DNA of 64,000 nucleotides from contig NC_064843.1 in assembly GCF_024166365.1 (NCBI RefSeq), forward strand, positions 62,644,532 to 62,708,531. The letters run 5' to 3'. This DNA is from Elephas maximus indicus. Lineage: Eukaryota; Chordata; Mammalia; Proboscidea; Elephantidae. Made by a program: the position numbers and the translations under genes. Below, piece by piece: positions 33,764 through 44,749 of the stretch. Position 1 is the stretch's first letter, and each line of letters starts with the position of its first letter. The notes below the pieces were generated by a model, which worked only from the letters and a program-made list of their open reading frames with translations, did not search any database and was not told where the DNA came from.

Positions 33764-33930
33764 GGAGCCCTGGTGGTGTAGTGGTTAAGAGCTCTGCTGC
33801 TAACCAAAACGTCAGCAGTTCAAAGCCACCAGCTGCTCCTTGGAAATCCTGTGGGGCAGTTCTACTCTGTCCTATAGGGTCGCTATGAGTCAGAACCAAC
33901 TCAACGGCACCTAACAACAACAACAACAAA
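33764..33930 (+). mobile_element. AfroSINE with (AAC)n tail
   Basis: GGAGCCCTGGTGGTGTAGTGG head, GGGTCGCTATGAGTCAGAACC tail and a terminal CTAACAACAACAACAACAA run. This is the clearest example of the RTE-like terminus on a SINE in the window. Confidence 0.95.
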
Positions 33931-34639
33931 CATATACATACTGACATAGACACAAATATGTGCTTAGGATAACTCAGGAATGCTACAGAAGAAAATGGTA
34001 ACTCCTTCTGGGAAAGAAAACTAGAGGCCTGGTGAAATGGACAAGAGGGAAATTTTTCACCATGTTATCTTTTTCACAACTGAATTTTGCACGATGTATT
34101 GCTTTCTTTTTTTTTTTTATTGCTTAAAAAGTAAATAATATGAAAATACATGAGAGCTCTCTTGGAATTCAGTTGCCCTCGAAAGAAGCTTGGATTAGAC
34201 CACTGAATAATGAAGAACCTTGTGGAAAAAGCAACCTAACCATCAGCTCTCCCAAGGCCCAGGTACATGAGTGAAGCCGTCTGGGACATTCCAGCCCCAG
34301 CCAAGTTCCTGGTTGAATGCAGCCTAATACGTGACCTGGGCGAACCTCATGTTGAGCTGAAGACCTACCCAGCTGATTCATAAGAATTAATAAATTATTT
34401 TTGTTTTAAGACAGTAAAACATACATGTGCACACACATACATAAAAGAATAAAAGAAAGGAAATAAATACATGAAAGAAAAGGAATCCAAAGAGTAACTT
34501 TTCCAAAGTAGAATTCCAAAATAAGCTTAAGACATATTTTGGGTCATTCATGTTGTTGCTTAATGATAGCAAGTAGCTAACTGTGTACATACCACCAGTC
34601 CTGGGTGGTGGTATCCTATAGTAGGGACTCCATGGTACA
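33931..34639. other. Intergenic DNA, possible old repeat debris
   Basis: No exon was seen. A T run is at 34109-34118. Nothing is assignable. Confidence 0.35.
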
Positions 34640-34775
34640 GACGAAAGCACACAGATCTTAGAGAAAGGCTGACCTAGATTTAAACCCTGGACAAGTTCCT
34701 TAACCTCCTAAGCCTCAGGGAAACAGGGATAATAACACATATTTGGTAGAGCTCTTGTGAGGCTTAATGAAGATG
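34640..34775 (+). repeat. MIR remnant
   Basis: 'GGACAAGTTCCTTAACCTCCTAAGCCTCAGGG' and 'GGGATAATAACACATATTTGG' match the MIR core and following segment. Confidence 0.7.
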
Positions 34776-34849
34776 ATTCCCACAGATGCTTCAATGGCTG
34801 AAGGATAATACGTATATAATAATCACTGAATTTCTCAACCACCTTTGTC

Positions 34850-35260
34850 CCACCCCAACTGTATCAGTTACCTAATGCTGTGTAACGAATCATCCCAAAA
34901 CCTAATGGCTTAAAATAACAATGAACATATATTATCTCATGATTTCTGCAGGCCAAGATTCAAGAGCAGCTTGGTTGCCCAGTTCTCTCTTGAGGTCTGT
35001 CCCGAGGCTGAAGTCAGATGTGGCTAGAGCTGCAGTCATCTGAAGGTTTGACAGGTCTGAGGGTCCTTTTCCACTCACTCACCTAGCTGGGAAGTTGCTA
35101 CTGGCTGTTAGCAAGCCTCAACTACTCTCCAATTGGTCCTTTCCTTAAGTCTTCTTAGATGTCCTCACAATATTGGTGGCTAGCTTACCTCAAAATGAGC
35201 CATACTTGGAAGTCACACACCATCACTCCTGCCATGTTCTATTATAGGTCATTGTGAGAG
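34850..35260 (+). repeat. Ancient mammalian interspersed repeat, family unassigned
   Basis: 'GTATCAGTTACCTAATGCTGTGTAACGAATCATCCCAAAACCTAATGGCTT' type sequence is common in placental genomes. I recognise it as repetitive but do not assign it to a named family. Confidence 0.5.
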
Positions 35261-35375
35261 AGAACTCCACAATGGCATGAATTCCAAAAGGCCAGAAACA
35301 CTGGAGGATTGTACAGTATCATGGAGGCTGACTTCCATACTGACCACCCCATTACCTTAAAAGTAATGGCTTCTT

Positions 35376-35596
35376 GGAGGCGAGATGAAAAGGCAAAGGG
35401 GACAGGAGCTGGTTGATTGGACACGGGGAATACAGGCTGGAGAGGAGGAATCAGCTGTCACATCAGAGGGAGAGCAGCTAGGAGTACTTAGCAAGGTGTG
35501 TATAACTTTTTGTATAAGAGACAGACTCAATTCATAAACTTTCACTTAAAGCACAATAAATAAATAAGTAAGTAAATTTTAAAGCAGCAATAGTAA
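35376..35596 (+). mobile_element. Very short L1 3'-end insertion (A)
   Basis: It corresponds to the last part of the L1 3' UTR (compare 37900-38095): AGGAGCTGGTTGATTGGAC, AGGTGTGTATAACTTTTTG, TTTCACTTAAAGCACAATAA. It ends in an AAATAAATAAGTAAGTAAAT-type tail. It is bracketed by TAATGGCTTCTT at 35364-35375 and 35597-35608. Confidence 0.88.
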
Positions 35597-35608
35597 TAAT
35601 GGCTTCTT

Positions 35609-35882
35609 CAGACACAAAAGGCTCTATATTATATAATTCTGTTTACATGAAATGTCCAGAATAGACAAATGCAGAGAGACAGAAAGTAAATTAGTAGCTG
35701 CCAGGGGGAATGGGGAGTGACTGTTAATGGGTATGGGTTCTTTTGGGGGTGATAAAAATGTTCTGGAACTAGATAGTGGCGATAGTTGCACAGCTGTGAA
35801 TATACTAGAAACCACTGAAATGTTTGCTTTAGAAGGGTAAATTTTATAGTATGTGAATTATATCTCTATTAAAAAATAAAAA
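35609..35882 (+). mobile_element. Old L1 3'-end insertion (B)
   Basis: 'TGTTCTGGAACTAGATAGTGG', 'GAATATACTAGAAACCACTG', 'TATGTGAATTATATCTCTATT' and a terminal AAAAAATAAAAA are the 3' end of an older placental L1. It is bracketed by TAATGGCTTCTT at 35597-35608 and 35883-35894, so it shares its left repeat with insertion A. Confidence 0.88.
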
Positions 35883-35992
35883 TAATGGCTTCTTGTTGTT
35901 GTATTTGCCCATCAGCCAGTATTTTTGGGTGGTTTCTTAAGCTGGATAATGGTCCCAGAACTGGGTTGAGGAACAACTAAGAAATATGTGAC

Positions 35993-38099
35993 CAGACCAG
36001 TGGAACAGAATTGAGAATCCAGACAGAAATCCATCCATATACGAGCAGCTGATATTTGACAAAGGCCCCAAAACAGTTAAATGGGGAAAAGACAGTCTCT
36101 TTAACAAATGGTGCTGGCATAATTGTACATCCATCTGCAAAAAAATGAAAAAAAAAAAAACCCATACCACACCCCATGTACAAAAACTAACTCAAAATGT
36201 ATCAAAGACCTAAATACAAAATCTAAAACAATAAAGATCATGGATGAAAAAATAGGGACAACACTAGGAGCCCTAATACATGGCATAAACAGTATACAAA
36301 ACACTACTAACAATGCGGAAGAGAAACTAGATAACTGGGAGCTCCTAAAAATCAAACACCTATGCTCACCCAAAGACTTCACCAAAAGAGCAAAGAGATT
36401 ACCTACAGACTGGGAAAAAGCTTTTAGCTATGACATTTCTGATCAGTGTCTGATCTCTAAAATCTTACACGATACTGCAAAAACTCAACAACAAAAAGGC
36501 AAATAACCCAATTAAAAAATGGGCAAAGGATATGAACAGACACTTCATTAAAGAAGACATTCAGGTATCTAAGAGATACATGAGGAAATGCTCACGATTA
36601 TTAGCCATCAGAGAAATGCAAATCAAAACTACAATGAGATTCCACCTCACTCCAACGAGGCTGGCGTTAATCCAAAAAACACAAAATAATAAATGTTGGA
36701 GAGGTTGCAGAGAGACTGGAACACTTCTACACTGCTGGTGGGAATGTAAAATGGTCCAACCACTTTGGAAATCGATTTGGCGCTTCCTTAAAAAGCTAGA
36801 AATAGAATTACCATATGATCCAGCAATCCCACTCCTTGGAATATATCCTAGAGAATTAAGAGCCTTTACACGAACAGATATATGCTCACCCATGTTCATT
36901 GCAGCACTGTTTACAACAGCAAAAAGACGGAAGCAACCAAGGTGCCCATCAACGGATGAACAGACAAATAAATTATGGTATATTCACACAATGGAATACT
37001 ACGTGTCAATAAAGAAAAATGATGAATCTGTAAAACATTTCATAACATGGAGGAATCTGGAAGGCATTATGCTGAGTGAAATTAGTCAGTTACAAAAGGA
37101 CAAATATTGTATAAGACCACTATTATAATAACCGGGGAAATAGCTTAAACAGAGAAGAAAATATTCTTTGATGCTTACAAGAGGGGGGAGGGATGGCGGA
37201 AGGGAGAGGAGTTTTCACTAATTAGATAGTAGATAAGAATTATTTTAGGTGAGGTCAGCACAACTGGATAAACTAAAAGCAAAGAAGCTTCCTGAATAAA
37301 CTGAACACTTTGAAGGCCAGCATAGCAGGGGCGGGGGGTTTGGGACCATGGTTTCAGGGGACATCTAAGTCAATTGGCATAGTAAAATCTGTTAAGAAAA
37401 CATTCTGCATCCCACTTTGGAGAGTGACTTCTGGGGTCTTAAACACTAGCAAGCAGCCATCTAAGATGCATCAACTGGTCTCAACCCACCTGTAGCAAAG
37501 GAGAATGAAGAACACCAAAGACACAAGTAATTATGAGCCCAAGAGACAGAAAGGACGACATAAACCAGAGACTGCATCCGCCTGAGACCAGAAGATCTAG
37601 ATGGTGTCTGGCTACAGCCAATGACTGCCCTGACAGGGAGCGCAATGGAAAGCCCCTTAGGGGATAGGAGAGCAGTGGGATGCAGACCCCCAGTTCTCAT
37701 AAAGAGACCAGACTTAATGGTCTGACTGAGACCAGAAGGACCCCGGAGGTCATGGTCCCCAGACCTTCTGTTAGCCCAAGACAAGAACCATTCCCAAGGC
37801 CAACCATTCCCAAGGCCAACCCTTCAGACAGGGATTGGACTGGAGTATGGGATAGAAAATGATACTGGTGAAGAATGAGCTTCTATGTTGGCATCTCCTG
37901 TCTGGAGGGGAGATGAGAGAGCAGAGGGAGTCAGAAGTTGGCTGAATGGACACAAAAATACAGAGTGGAGGGAAGAAGTGTGCTGTCTCATTAGGGGGAA
38001 AGCAATTAGGAGTATATAGCAAGGTGTATATAAATTTTTGTATGACAGACTGACTTGATTTGTAAACTTTCACTTAAAGCACAATAAAAATAATACAAA
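35993..38099 (+). mobile_element. 5'-truncated L1 (2.1 kb) with TSD
   Basis: It holds the ORF2 C-terminal part from ACCAGTGGAACAGAATTG to the stop near 37128, the 3' UTR and the end CACTTAAAGCACAATAAAAA. It is flanked by AAGAAATATGTGAC (35979-35992) and AAGAAATATATGAC (38100-38113), a 14-base duplication with one mismatch. ORF2 is broken near 36505 by a frameshift. Confidence 0.92.
36123..37128 (+). pseudogene. L1 ORF2 C-terminal remnant
   Basis: Two open pieces (36123-36506 and 36532-37128) in different frames cover the ORF2 C-terminus, with the cysteine-rich [18 protein letters not shown] segment in the second. A frameshift between them inactivates it, and 5' truncation removes the RT catalytic core. 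Confidence 0.88.
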
Positions 38100-38384
38100 A
38101 AGAAATATATGACAGTCTTCCTCCTTGCCAAAGACTTAAAATCAAGATGTTGTGATGAAATATGACTTCAGAATATTCACAATGCACTATTTAAACAATT
38201 AAAAAGATTCCAGGTTGTGTCCAACCTGAAAAAGTCCACCACTGGGGAAAAGTAATACCTCTACAACACCTCCACAGGCCCACCTCAACTTCCACTCCAG
38301 CTGCAACGGCCCACCTCGGACACGAAACAACCTCTCTTGCCCCAGTTTCTGTTTTAACAAAACACTTGCCATTGTAAGAAGCAG

Positions 38385-38560
38385 TAGAGTAGAGTGGTTA
38401 AGAATTTTGGCTCTGGGGTCACATTTTATGGGTTATAATACCAGTTGTCCTCTTATAAGCTGTATGACCTTGGTCAGGGTACTTAACCTTCATGTGCCCC
38501 AAATCCTCATCTGGAAAATGAGGATGATACATACAGAAAGTTAGGCACAAAGTGAGGCTC
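38385..38560 (+). repeat. MIR element
   Basis: 'AGAGTAGAGTGGTTAAGAATTTTGGCTCTGGGGTCA', 'TGTATGACCTTGGTCAGGGTACTTAACCTTCATGTGCC' and 'CATCTGGAAAATGAGGATGAT' follow the MIR order from the 5' end. Confidence 0.8.
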
Positions 38561-38734
38561 AACTGATACTAGCTATTTGGTGGTAGATATTGGTGCACAC
38601 ATATGCACATACAACCAATACTAAAATGGACCCTTTGTCTTTCTTCTTTGATTACTTTATGCTACATATAGAAGTCCTAGGGAATTAGAAATGCTCCTTT
38701 TGTCCTCAAAGGGAAGTTGAAACCATTTGCTTAT

Positions 38735-38960
38735 TGAGTTTTTTTTGGGCCAGGCCTGTGCTTCTCAAATGAAGAGCTTCTCAAATGTTACCTCCCTTAA
38801 GTCTCACAACAACTCTGTAAATGAAGGTATCATTACCCCCCTTTTAGAGGTAGCAAAATTAGGCATTCAAGATGTTAAGAAATGTGCTCAGAGCCACTCA
38901 GCTGGTGTGAGAGAGAGCCAGGATTTGAACTCAGGTCTTTTAATTGCTAACCACAAAACC
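38735..38960 (-). repeat. MIR element (reverse)
   Basis: 'GTCTCACAACAACTCTGTAAATGAAGG', 'CCCCCCTTTTAGAGGTAGCAAAATTAGGC', 'GCCACTCAGCTGG' and 'CCAGGATTTGAACTCAGG' match the reverse complement of MIR. Confidence 0.75.
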
Positions 38961-39289
38961 TTTGTCAATATAACGCTGCCCCTCGTGTCATTGATTTCTG
39001 CTCCTGAGGGGTGATAGCCTGGGATCCCTCCAGACTCCAGGGTTGACACAAAAGGAGTGACACTGAATCACAAATTGAGCTTCCAGTTGAACGTCATCTA
39101 TTAACCATCAGTGATGAGTTCATGTGAGCTTAACTTGACCGTGGATGGGCAGGTAAGAGAAGGCCAGCAGAGTTGATAAAGAAAGACATAAACGAAGCTT
39201 GGGAAAGGCTTTTGAAAGATAGAGACCAGTCATAAGAAGCAGAACTTGGGCTCTTACCTCTGACAACTCTCTTCACCTTCCTGAAGAAG

Positions 39290-39480
39290 TGATACTAATG
39301 TTTATTGAGATCTCACTCTACCAGGCAGGATTTTAAGTGCATCACACAGATTACCATATTTAATTCTCTTCGCAATCCTGAGAAAAAGGCACTCAGGCAC
39401 CCTTTTAAGGTCACACAGCCCTTAAGAGGGGGTGGTAGTTTACCATGCAAAAGGAGCACTGGAACCAAAGTCCTCAGCCC
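39290..39480 (-). repeat. MIR-like element (reverse)
   Basis: 'TTTATTGAGATCTCACTCTACCAGGCAGGATTTTAAGTGC', 'AATTCTCTTCGCAATCCTGA' and 'GGTCACACAGCCCTTAAG' follow the reverse MIR order with much divergence. Confidence 0.55.
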
Positions 39481-40326
39481 TTGTATTCTACTGCTTCTCT
39501 TGTGGCAGGACAAAATGGCAAGTGTTTCTTAGAGCAGGCAGGGTGTACTGTGTGGTGGTCACCACTGAGGTGCCCCAGGAACGAATGAAACCAACACCTT
39601 CACAAAGACACATGCAGCAGATAATTGTGGACAACGAGAAGTGCAGCATTCCACACCTGGTAGCCTGTTGCCTTGTAAACATAAACACATAACTGTCAAA
39701 TTAAGTGGTATTTATTATGCAAATCCTTTGGTTTCAATCTTCCTGTGGATTGTATGAGCAGGCCTAGAGCATCTCTTTGTTTCTATTCCTTTTAGTTAGG
39801 AGTGCTTGATGAACCTCGATGAGAAATGTATCCAAGCGGTAAACAATTTTGAAAACCACCAAATGATTTTTGAGGAGAATCTTGGCATTCAAAGATTGTT
39901 CACATGTGATATTACCACCCTATAGCCTGCCACTGATGCACCCAAGGGTCCAGGGCTGTGGAACAGACAATGCGTAGGAGAGCAAAGAAACCGTGGTCCA
40001 GCCTTGTAGAGAGAAGAGTACAAGGATTGGGTGCCTCAAGTCTATTGCCTCTGCAGAGTCCTCTTTGTTGAAAAGATAATCCTGGGGACTTCTTGAAAGC
40101 ACAAATTCCAAGACTTCCATGGAAATCATAGGCATGCAAGAACTGTGTGTGATTAAGTACTGATTCTCTAGCTACAGCCCTTTAACTTTTTTATCATTCT
40201 ATTTCTGGCTGTTACTTAGTGTTCACAGAACATGGATATTTTAGACACTCACATATTGTTATTTTACATGATAAGAAATAAAATTAGAGAGTCTATGTTT
40301 TCAATTTATTTATTGGAATTTGCACC
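39481..40326. other. Intergenic DNA left of the provirus, nothing recognised
   Basis: No exon or assignable repeat was seen between the MIR and the LTR start. Confidence 0.35.
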
Positions 40327-40897
40327 TGTCTAAGGATGGGTTCTCTAGAGAAGCAAAACCAGTGAAGTGTACATATATATACATGAAAGAAAGAGACAGA
40401 GACAGAGAGAGAATGTAAATCAAGGAAATTGCTCATAGAGTTGTAGCAACTAACAAGTCCCAAGTCCATGGGTCAGGCATCAGGCTGGAGGCTTCTCCTA
40501 ACTCATGTAGCTGCAGGAGCTCACAAATCCAAGATTGGCAGGGAAGATGGTAGGCTGCTGGCTCACAGGCTGTGGAGGCCAATGAATCGTAAGATTGCCA
40601 GGTAATACAGCAGGACAATGGTTCAAGTCCCAAGAACCGGAGGTCAGATGAAGAGCTGGAGCCAGAATTAAAAGCAAGCAAAAGATAGCAAGTTTTGGCA
40701 GAATGTATGTATATATTGGATGAAGGCCACACCTCCAAGGAAACTCATCTTACAACTGATTGGCTGATCACATCAGATCACATCATGGCAGTGATTACAT
40801 TATATCACAAAATGGAGGATAACTGCATCATTACATAATTGCCAAACCACTGAGGATCATGCCACAGTCAAGTTGACACACAGCCTTAACTATCACA
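40327..40897 (-). mobile_element. ERVL-type 3' LTR (left end of provirus)
   Basis: It spans TGTCTAAGGATGGGTTCTC to CCTTAACTATCACA on the + strand and is the direct counterpart of the right LTR at 46702-47549. Both share CTCTAGAGAAGCAAAACCAG, CAAGTCCATGGGTCAG, GAGGCTTCTCCTAACTCATG and CATTATATCACAAAATGGA. Because internal genes read on the minus strand, this is the 3' LTR. Confidence 0.88.
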
Positions 40898-41369
40898 GTC
40901 CGTACATACAACTTGGCGCCTATACACATCTCCTTAAACCATACACAATCTCTAAATAAAGACAATTACAAAGTCATACTTTTGCCTAACATGGATATAA
41001 CTGAAAACACACTAGCCCCGTATACATCTTATTTTTTAAAAGTGAAGAAAACAAAAATACTTGATGCAGCCATACAAGGAAGAAATATAATAATTACAGT
41101 CCTCATTTCCACAACTGGTCACTTGGTCATAACTGGTATTTACAACTACCTTCTTCCACCACCCATTCCATACTCCCTTTGCCCTCAGCAAGCACCTCAG
41201 TTGGTTGTGGTACTTTGCCTGGTGGGGTGATCCAAACCTTCGTTCCTGAAGGGTCTGGGCCATTAGTAGTCATGCCAGAATTGGGTTGCTGTAGTTTTCC
41301 GTTGACGTTAATCACAGAGTATGATAGTATTAAGAGACTCCCTAAGGGATCTCCTATATTCCAGACATA

Positions 41370-41697
41370 ATTTTTTTACCTCCATTATGCAAAATCGACC
41401 TTATTTCTCCTTGGTAATCAGGTTCAATCACAGAAGCCAACATAGTAACTCACTTCTTTGCCTGTTGATCGAGAGGCATGAGGATCCTAAGTGGCCAGGT
41501 GGCATTATTAATTTCCAGTTCAGTGGAATTTGTGTTGTGTCTCCAGGTGGGAGCATTCCTCCCTTTGGAACTAAGACCTCTAGATACACAGAACACAGAG
41601 TCGCTGGGACAGGAAATAAAAATATTGCAAGCGGGTCACTAGGGGTAATAGCAAGTGGTGCTACCCCTATCTCCACTCCCTTGATTCCTGGAACCAT
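41370..41697 (-). pseudogene. ERVL dUTPase-like domain remnant
   Basis: After the integrase the reading gives LPPGDTTQIPLNWKLIMPPG, then a VIEPDYQGEI segment followed by LHNGGK near 41385-41420. These are conserved blocks of the dUTPase domain that marks ERVL pol. dUTPase hydrolyses dUTP to keep uracil out of viral DNA. The frame is disrupted. Confidence 0.72.
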
Positions 41698-41699
41698 GA

Positions 41700-42400
41700 G
41701 TCCTAGCTATGGGACAAACAGCACCATGGATGCTGGTTTAGAGCATATACAACCTCCTGGGGAACATTGCCCCAACCCTGCAAAGTGTTGCCCCCTAGCT
41801 GGTGCCATACTTGTGTCCTTAGAAGACCATCCCATTGTTCAATCAAGCCAGCTGCTTCAGGATGACTGGCAATATGGTAAGACTAGATAACTCCATGAGC
41901 ATGGGCCCATTGTAGCACTGTGAAGTGAGTCCCTCGATCTGAGACAATACTGTGTGGGATACCATGATGGTAGATAAGGCATTATATAAGTCCATAGATG
42001 GTAGTTTAGGCAGAAGCATTGCATAGTTTAGACAGGGAAGGCAAAGCTGTATCCAGAGTAAATGTCCATTCCAGTAAGAATGAAATGCTACCCTTTCCAT
42101 GATGAAAGCTGTCCAATGTAGTCAACCTGCCACCAGGTTGCTGCTTGATCACCTTGAGGAATGGTGTCATATCAGGGACTCAGTGTTGGTCTCTGCTGCC
42201 TGCAGATTGGGCAGTCAGCAGTGGCTATAGCCAAGTCAACCTTGGTGAGTGGAAGTTCATGTTGCTGAGCCCAGGCATGACCTCCATCCCTGCCGCCATC
42301 GCCACATTGTTCATGAACTGGTTAGGCAATGACGGGAGTGACTGGGGAAAGAGGATAACCGGTTTCCATAGAACATATCATTCTATCAACTTGATGGTTA
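41700..42400 (-). pseudogene. ERVL integrase remnant
   Basis: An HHCC-like zinc finger end (ADCPICRQQRP) can be read near 42200, followed by core-domain remnants in the open piece 42100-41843. The frame is broken several times, so no complete catalytic triad can be read. Confidence 0.65.
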
Positions 42401-42439
42401 AAATCTTCCTCTGCCAAGGTCACCCTCTGATGAGCATTC

Positions 42440-42800
42440 ACATGAGACAAATATCTCCACTTCTTTGGCCCATTCAGAGAGGTCTAGCCACATACCTCTT
42501 TGTCTCCTATTTTCCAATCATGTTCCTTCCAAGTCACTGACCATCCAGCCAAACCTTTGGCCATAGCCCATGAATCAGTGTATAATTGCACATCTGGCCA
42601 TTTCTCTTTCCAGGCAAAGTGAAAAGCCAGCTGCACTGCCCAACACACTGGCCAAAATACTGCCCATTGAGAGGAATTCTCTTCACCACAGTCCTGCAAG
42701 GAGGTCCCAGAAATGGACTATAGAGCTGCTGCTGCCTACTTGAGAGTGGTGCCTGCAGAACCATCTGTAAACAGGCACGAGGTTTCTCTTCCTCAGTCAA
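42440..42800 (-). pseudogene. ERVL RNase H remnant
   Basis: Overlapping open pieces contain LYTDSWAMAKGLAGW, the RNase H motif with catalytic Asp in YTDS. The region ends in an H-V-N-A-H-Q-R-like motif before integrase. Stops and frameshifts are present. Confidence 0.7.
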
Positions 42801-43186
42801 GTGGTTATAAGGAACTCCTCATGAGACCATAGGAGCAGACTGGAAGAAGGCAGGTAATGTGACAGAAGTGGAGCCTGTGGACATGTGGGTCACTTCTTCA
42901 TGCAACTTACTTGTGCCTTCAGGTCCTACTCAGGCCCAGTCTTTTACATACCGTTCCATTTAATGATGGTATGCTGCTGTGCATGTCAAACTTTATGGCT
43001 CATCAGACTCATGAACACCCAATTCATGAAGGGCAGCTCAGGCCACATGGTGACTTGGCCGCCCATGGTTAAGCATTCATTCTCTACTAAGGCCCAGTAA
43101 CAAGCCAAAAGCTGTTTCTCAAAAGGAGAGTAATTATCTGCAGAGTATGGCAGGGCTTTGCTCCAAAATCCTGAGGGTTTACACTG

Positions 43187-44130
43187 TCATTCACCAATAG
43201 GGGCCTGCCAAAGATTCCAAACAGCATCTCTGTCTGCCACTAATAATTCAAGCAGTATTGGATCAGCTGGATCATACGGCCCAAGAGGCTGAGACACTTG
43301 CATGGCAGCCTGAATCTGTTGCAGAGACGTCTCTTGTTCAGGGCCCCACTCAAAACGAGCAGCTTTTCCAGTCACTTGATAAATAGGCTGGGTAGCACAC
43401 CCAAATGAGAAGTATGTTGCCTCAAAAATCCAGAGGCCCATCAGGCATTGTGCCTTCTTTTTATTTGTAGGAGAGGCCAGATATAACAACTTATCCTTCA
43501 CTGTAGAAGGAATGTCTTGATATGCCCCACACCACTGGACTCCTAGAAATTACACTGAGGTGAAAAGCCTCTGAATTTTCGTCAGATTAATTTCCCACAC
43601 TCTAGCACTCACATGTCTTACTAATAAGTTCGGAGTCACTGATACTTCTTCCTTACTTGGTTCAGTCAGCATAATGTCATCAGTGTAATGGACCAGTGTG
43701 ACATTGTGTGGAAGGGAAAGGAGATTAAGGTCCCTGAGGACTAAGTTATGACATAGGGATGGAAGGTTGATATAACACTAAGGTAGGACAGTGAAAGTGT
43801 ATTGCTGGCCTTGCCAGCTGAAGACAAACTGCTTCTGGTGGTCCGTCGAAATCTGAATAGAGAAAAAGGCATTGGCAAGATCAACAGCTACATACCAGGT
43901 ACTAGATGTATTAATTTGCCCAAGCAATGAAACCACATCTGGAACAGCAGCTGCAATTGAAGTCACCACCTGATTAAGTGTTTCGTAATTCACTGTTGTT
44001 CTCCATGATCCATCTCTTTTTTGCACAGACCAAATAGGTGAGTTGAATGAGGATGTGCTGGGAATCACCACTCCTTCATCCTTCAAGTCTTTGATGGTGG
44101 CAGTAATCTCTGCAATCCCTCTAGGAATGT
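43187..44130 (-). pseudogene. ERVL reverse transcriptase remnant
   Basis: The RT fingers/palm piece (44086-43778) has VAVDLANAFFSI with the first catalytic Asp, and the FSWQGQQYTFTVLP segment. The second catalytic box lies near 43665-43690 and reads YTDD rather than the usual YIDD. The thumb/connection piece is at 43501-43187. Frameshifts separate the three. A second copy of the YIDD-box segment lies upstream at 44215-44325. Confidence 0.8.
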
Positions 44131-44202
44131 GGTATTGCTTTTGGTTTACTATTTTCCTGGGTATAGGCAGTTCTAATGGCCTCCATTAGGCTTTTCCTAC
44201 CA

Positions 44203-44326
44203 TAATGGCCCTCTTCAGATTAATTTTCCACCCTCTAGCACTCAAATGTCTTATCAATAAGTTGAGTCATTGATACTTCTTCCTTACTCAGTCCAATCAG
44301 CATAATGTCATCAATGTAATGGCCCT
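44203..44326 (-). repeat. Extra copy of the RT catalytic-box segment inside the provirus
   Basis: About 110 bp here repeats 43581-43694 in the same orientation at roughly 85% identity by eye. It is bracketed by the 10-base direct repeat TAATGGCCCT (44203-44212 and 44317-44326), and the donor has the near match TAATGGACC at its corresponding end. The copy keeps a YIDD-type box. Confidence 0.82.
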
Positions 44327-44477
44327 TACTCTACTTGTCAGGGATCCAATGTGGGGGTACTGCAAGTCGCTGAGTATATCTATTCCAATTACGCATTCTG
44401 GAACTGGGGAAATCACTACAGGATACGCTCAGAGACCCACTGGACCCACTGTGAGACAAACTTGAGCTAAGACTCCA

Positions 44478-44726
44478 TTAATAACCATATGCCCCCACTC
44501 TGACTGGTGGGCCACAGTGACATTTTGGGTCTCCTGGAATTAGTGTCAGTTCAGAGCCAGTATCCAGTAATCCCCAGAAAGTCTGATTATTTTCTTTTCC
44601 CCAATGAACAGCCACTATTTTAAAAGGCCATAGATTCCTTTGAGGAAGGCTGGGAGAAAGATTAACAGTATAAATTTTTGTAGGGTAGTGTGGTCCTTCT
44701 TCCAGGGCACCCGTCCTTCCCTTCAT
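44478..44726 (-). pseudogene. ERVL aspartic protease remnant
   Basis: The retroviral protease active-site box LLDTGSELTLIPG is present in an 82-codon open stretch, with upstream YTVNLSP-like sequence as in the ERVL pro domain. Only a fragment of the domain is open, and it is not joined in frame to gag or RT. Confidence 0.75.
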
Positions 44727-44749
44727 TCAAGAGGTTGTTGGTCTGTAAA

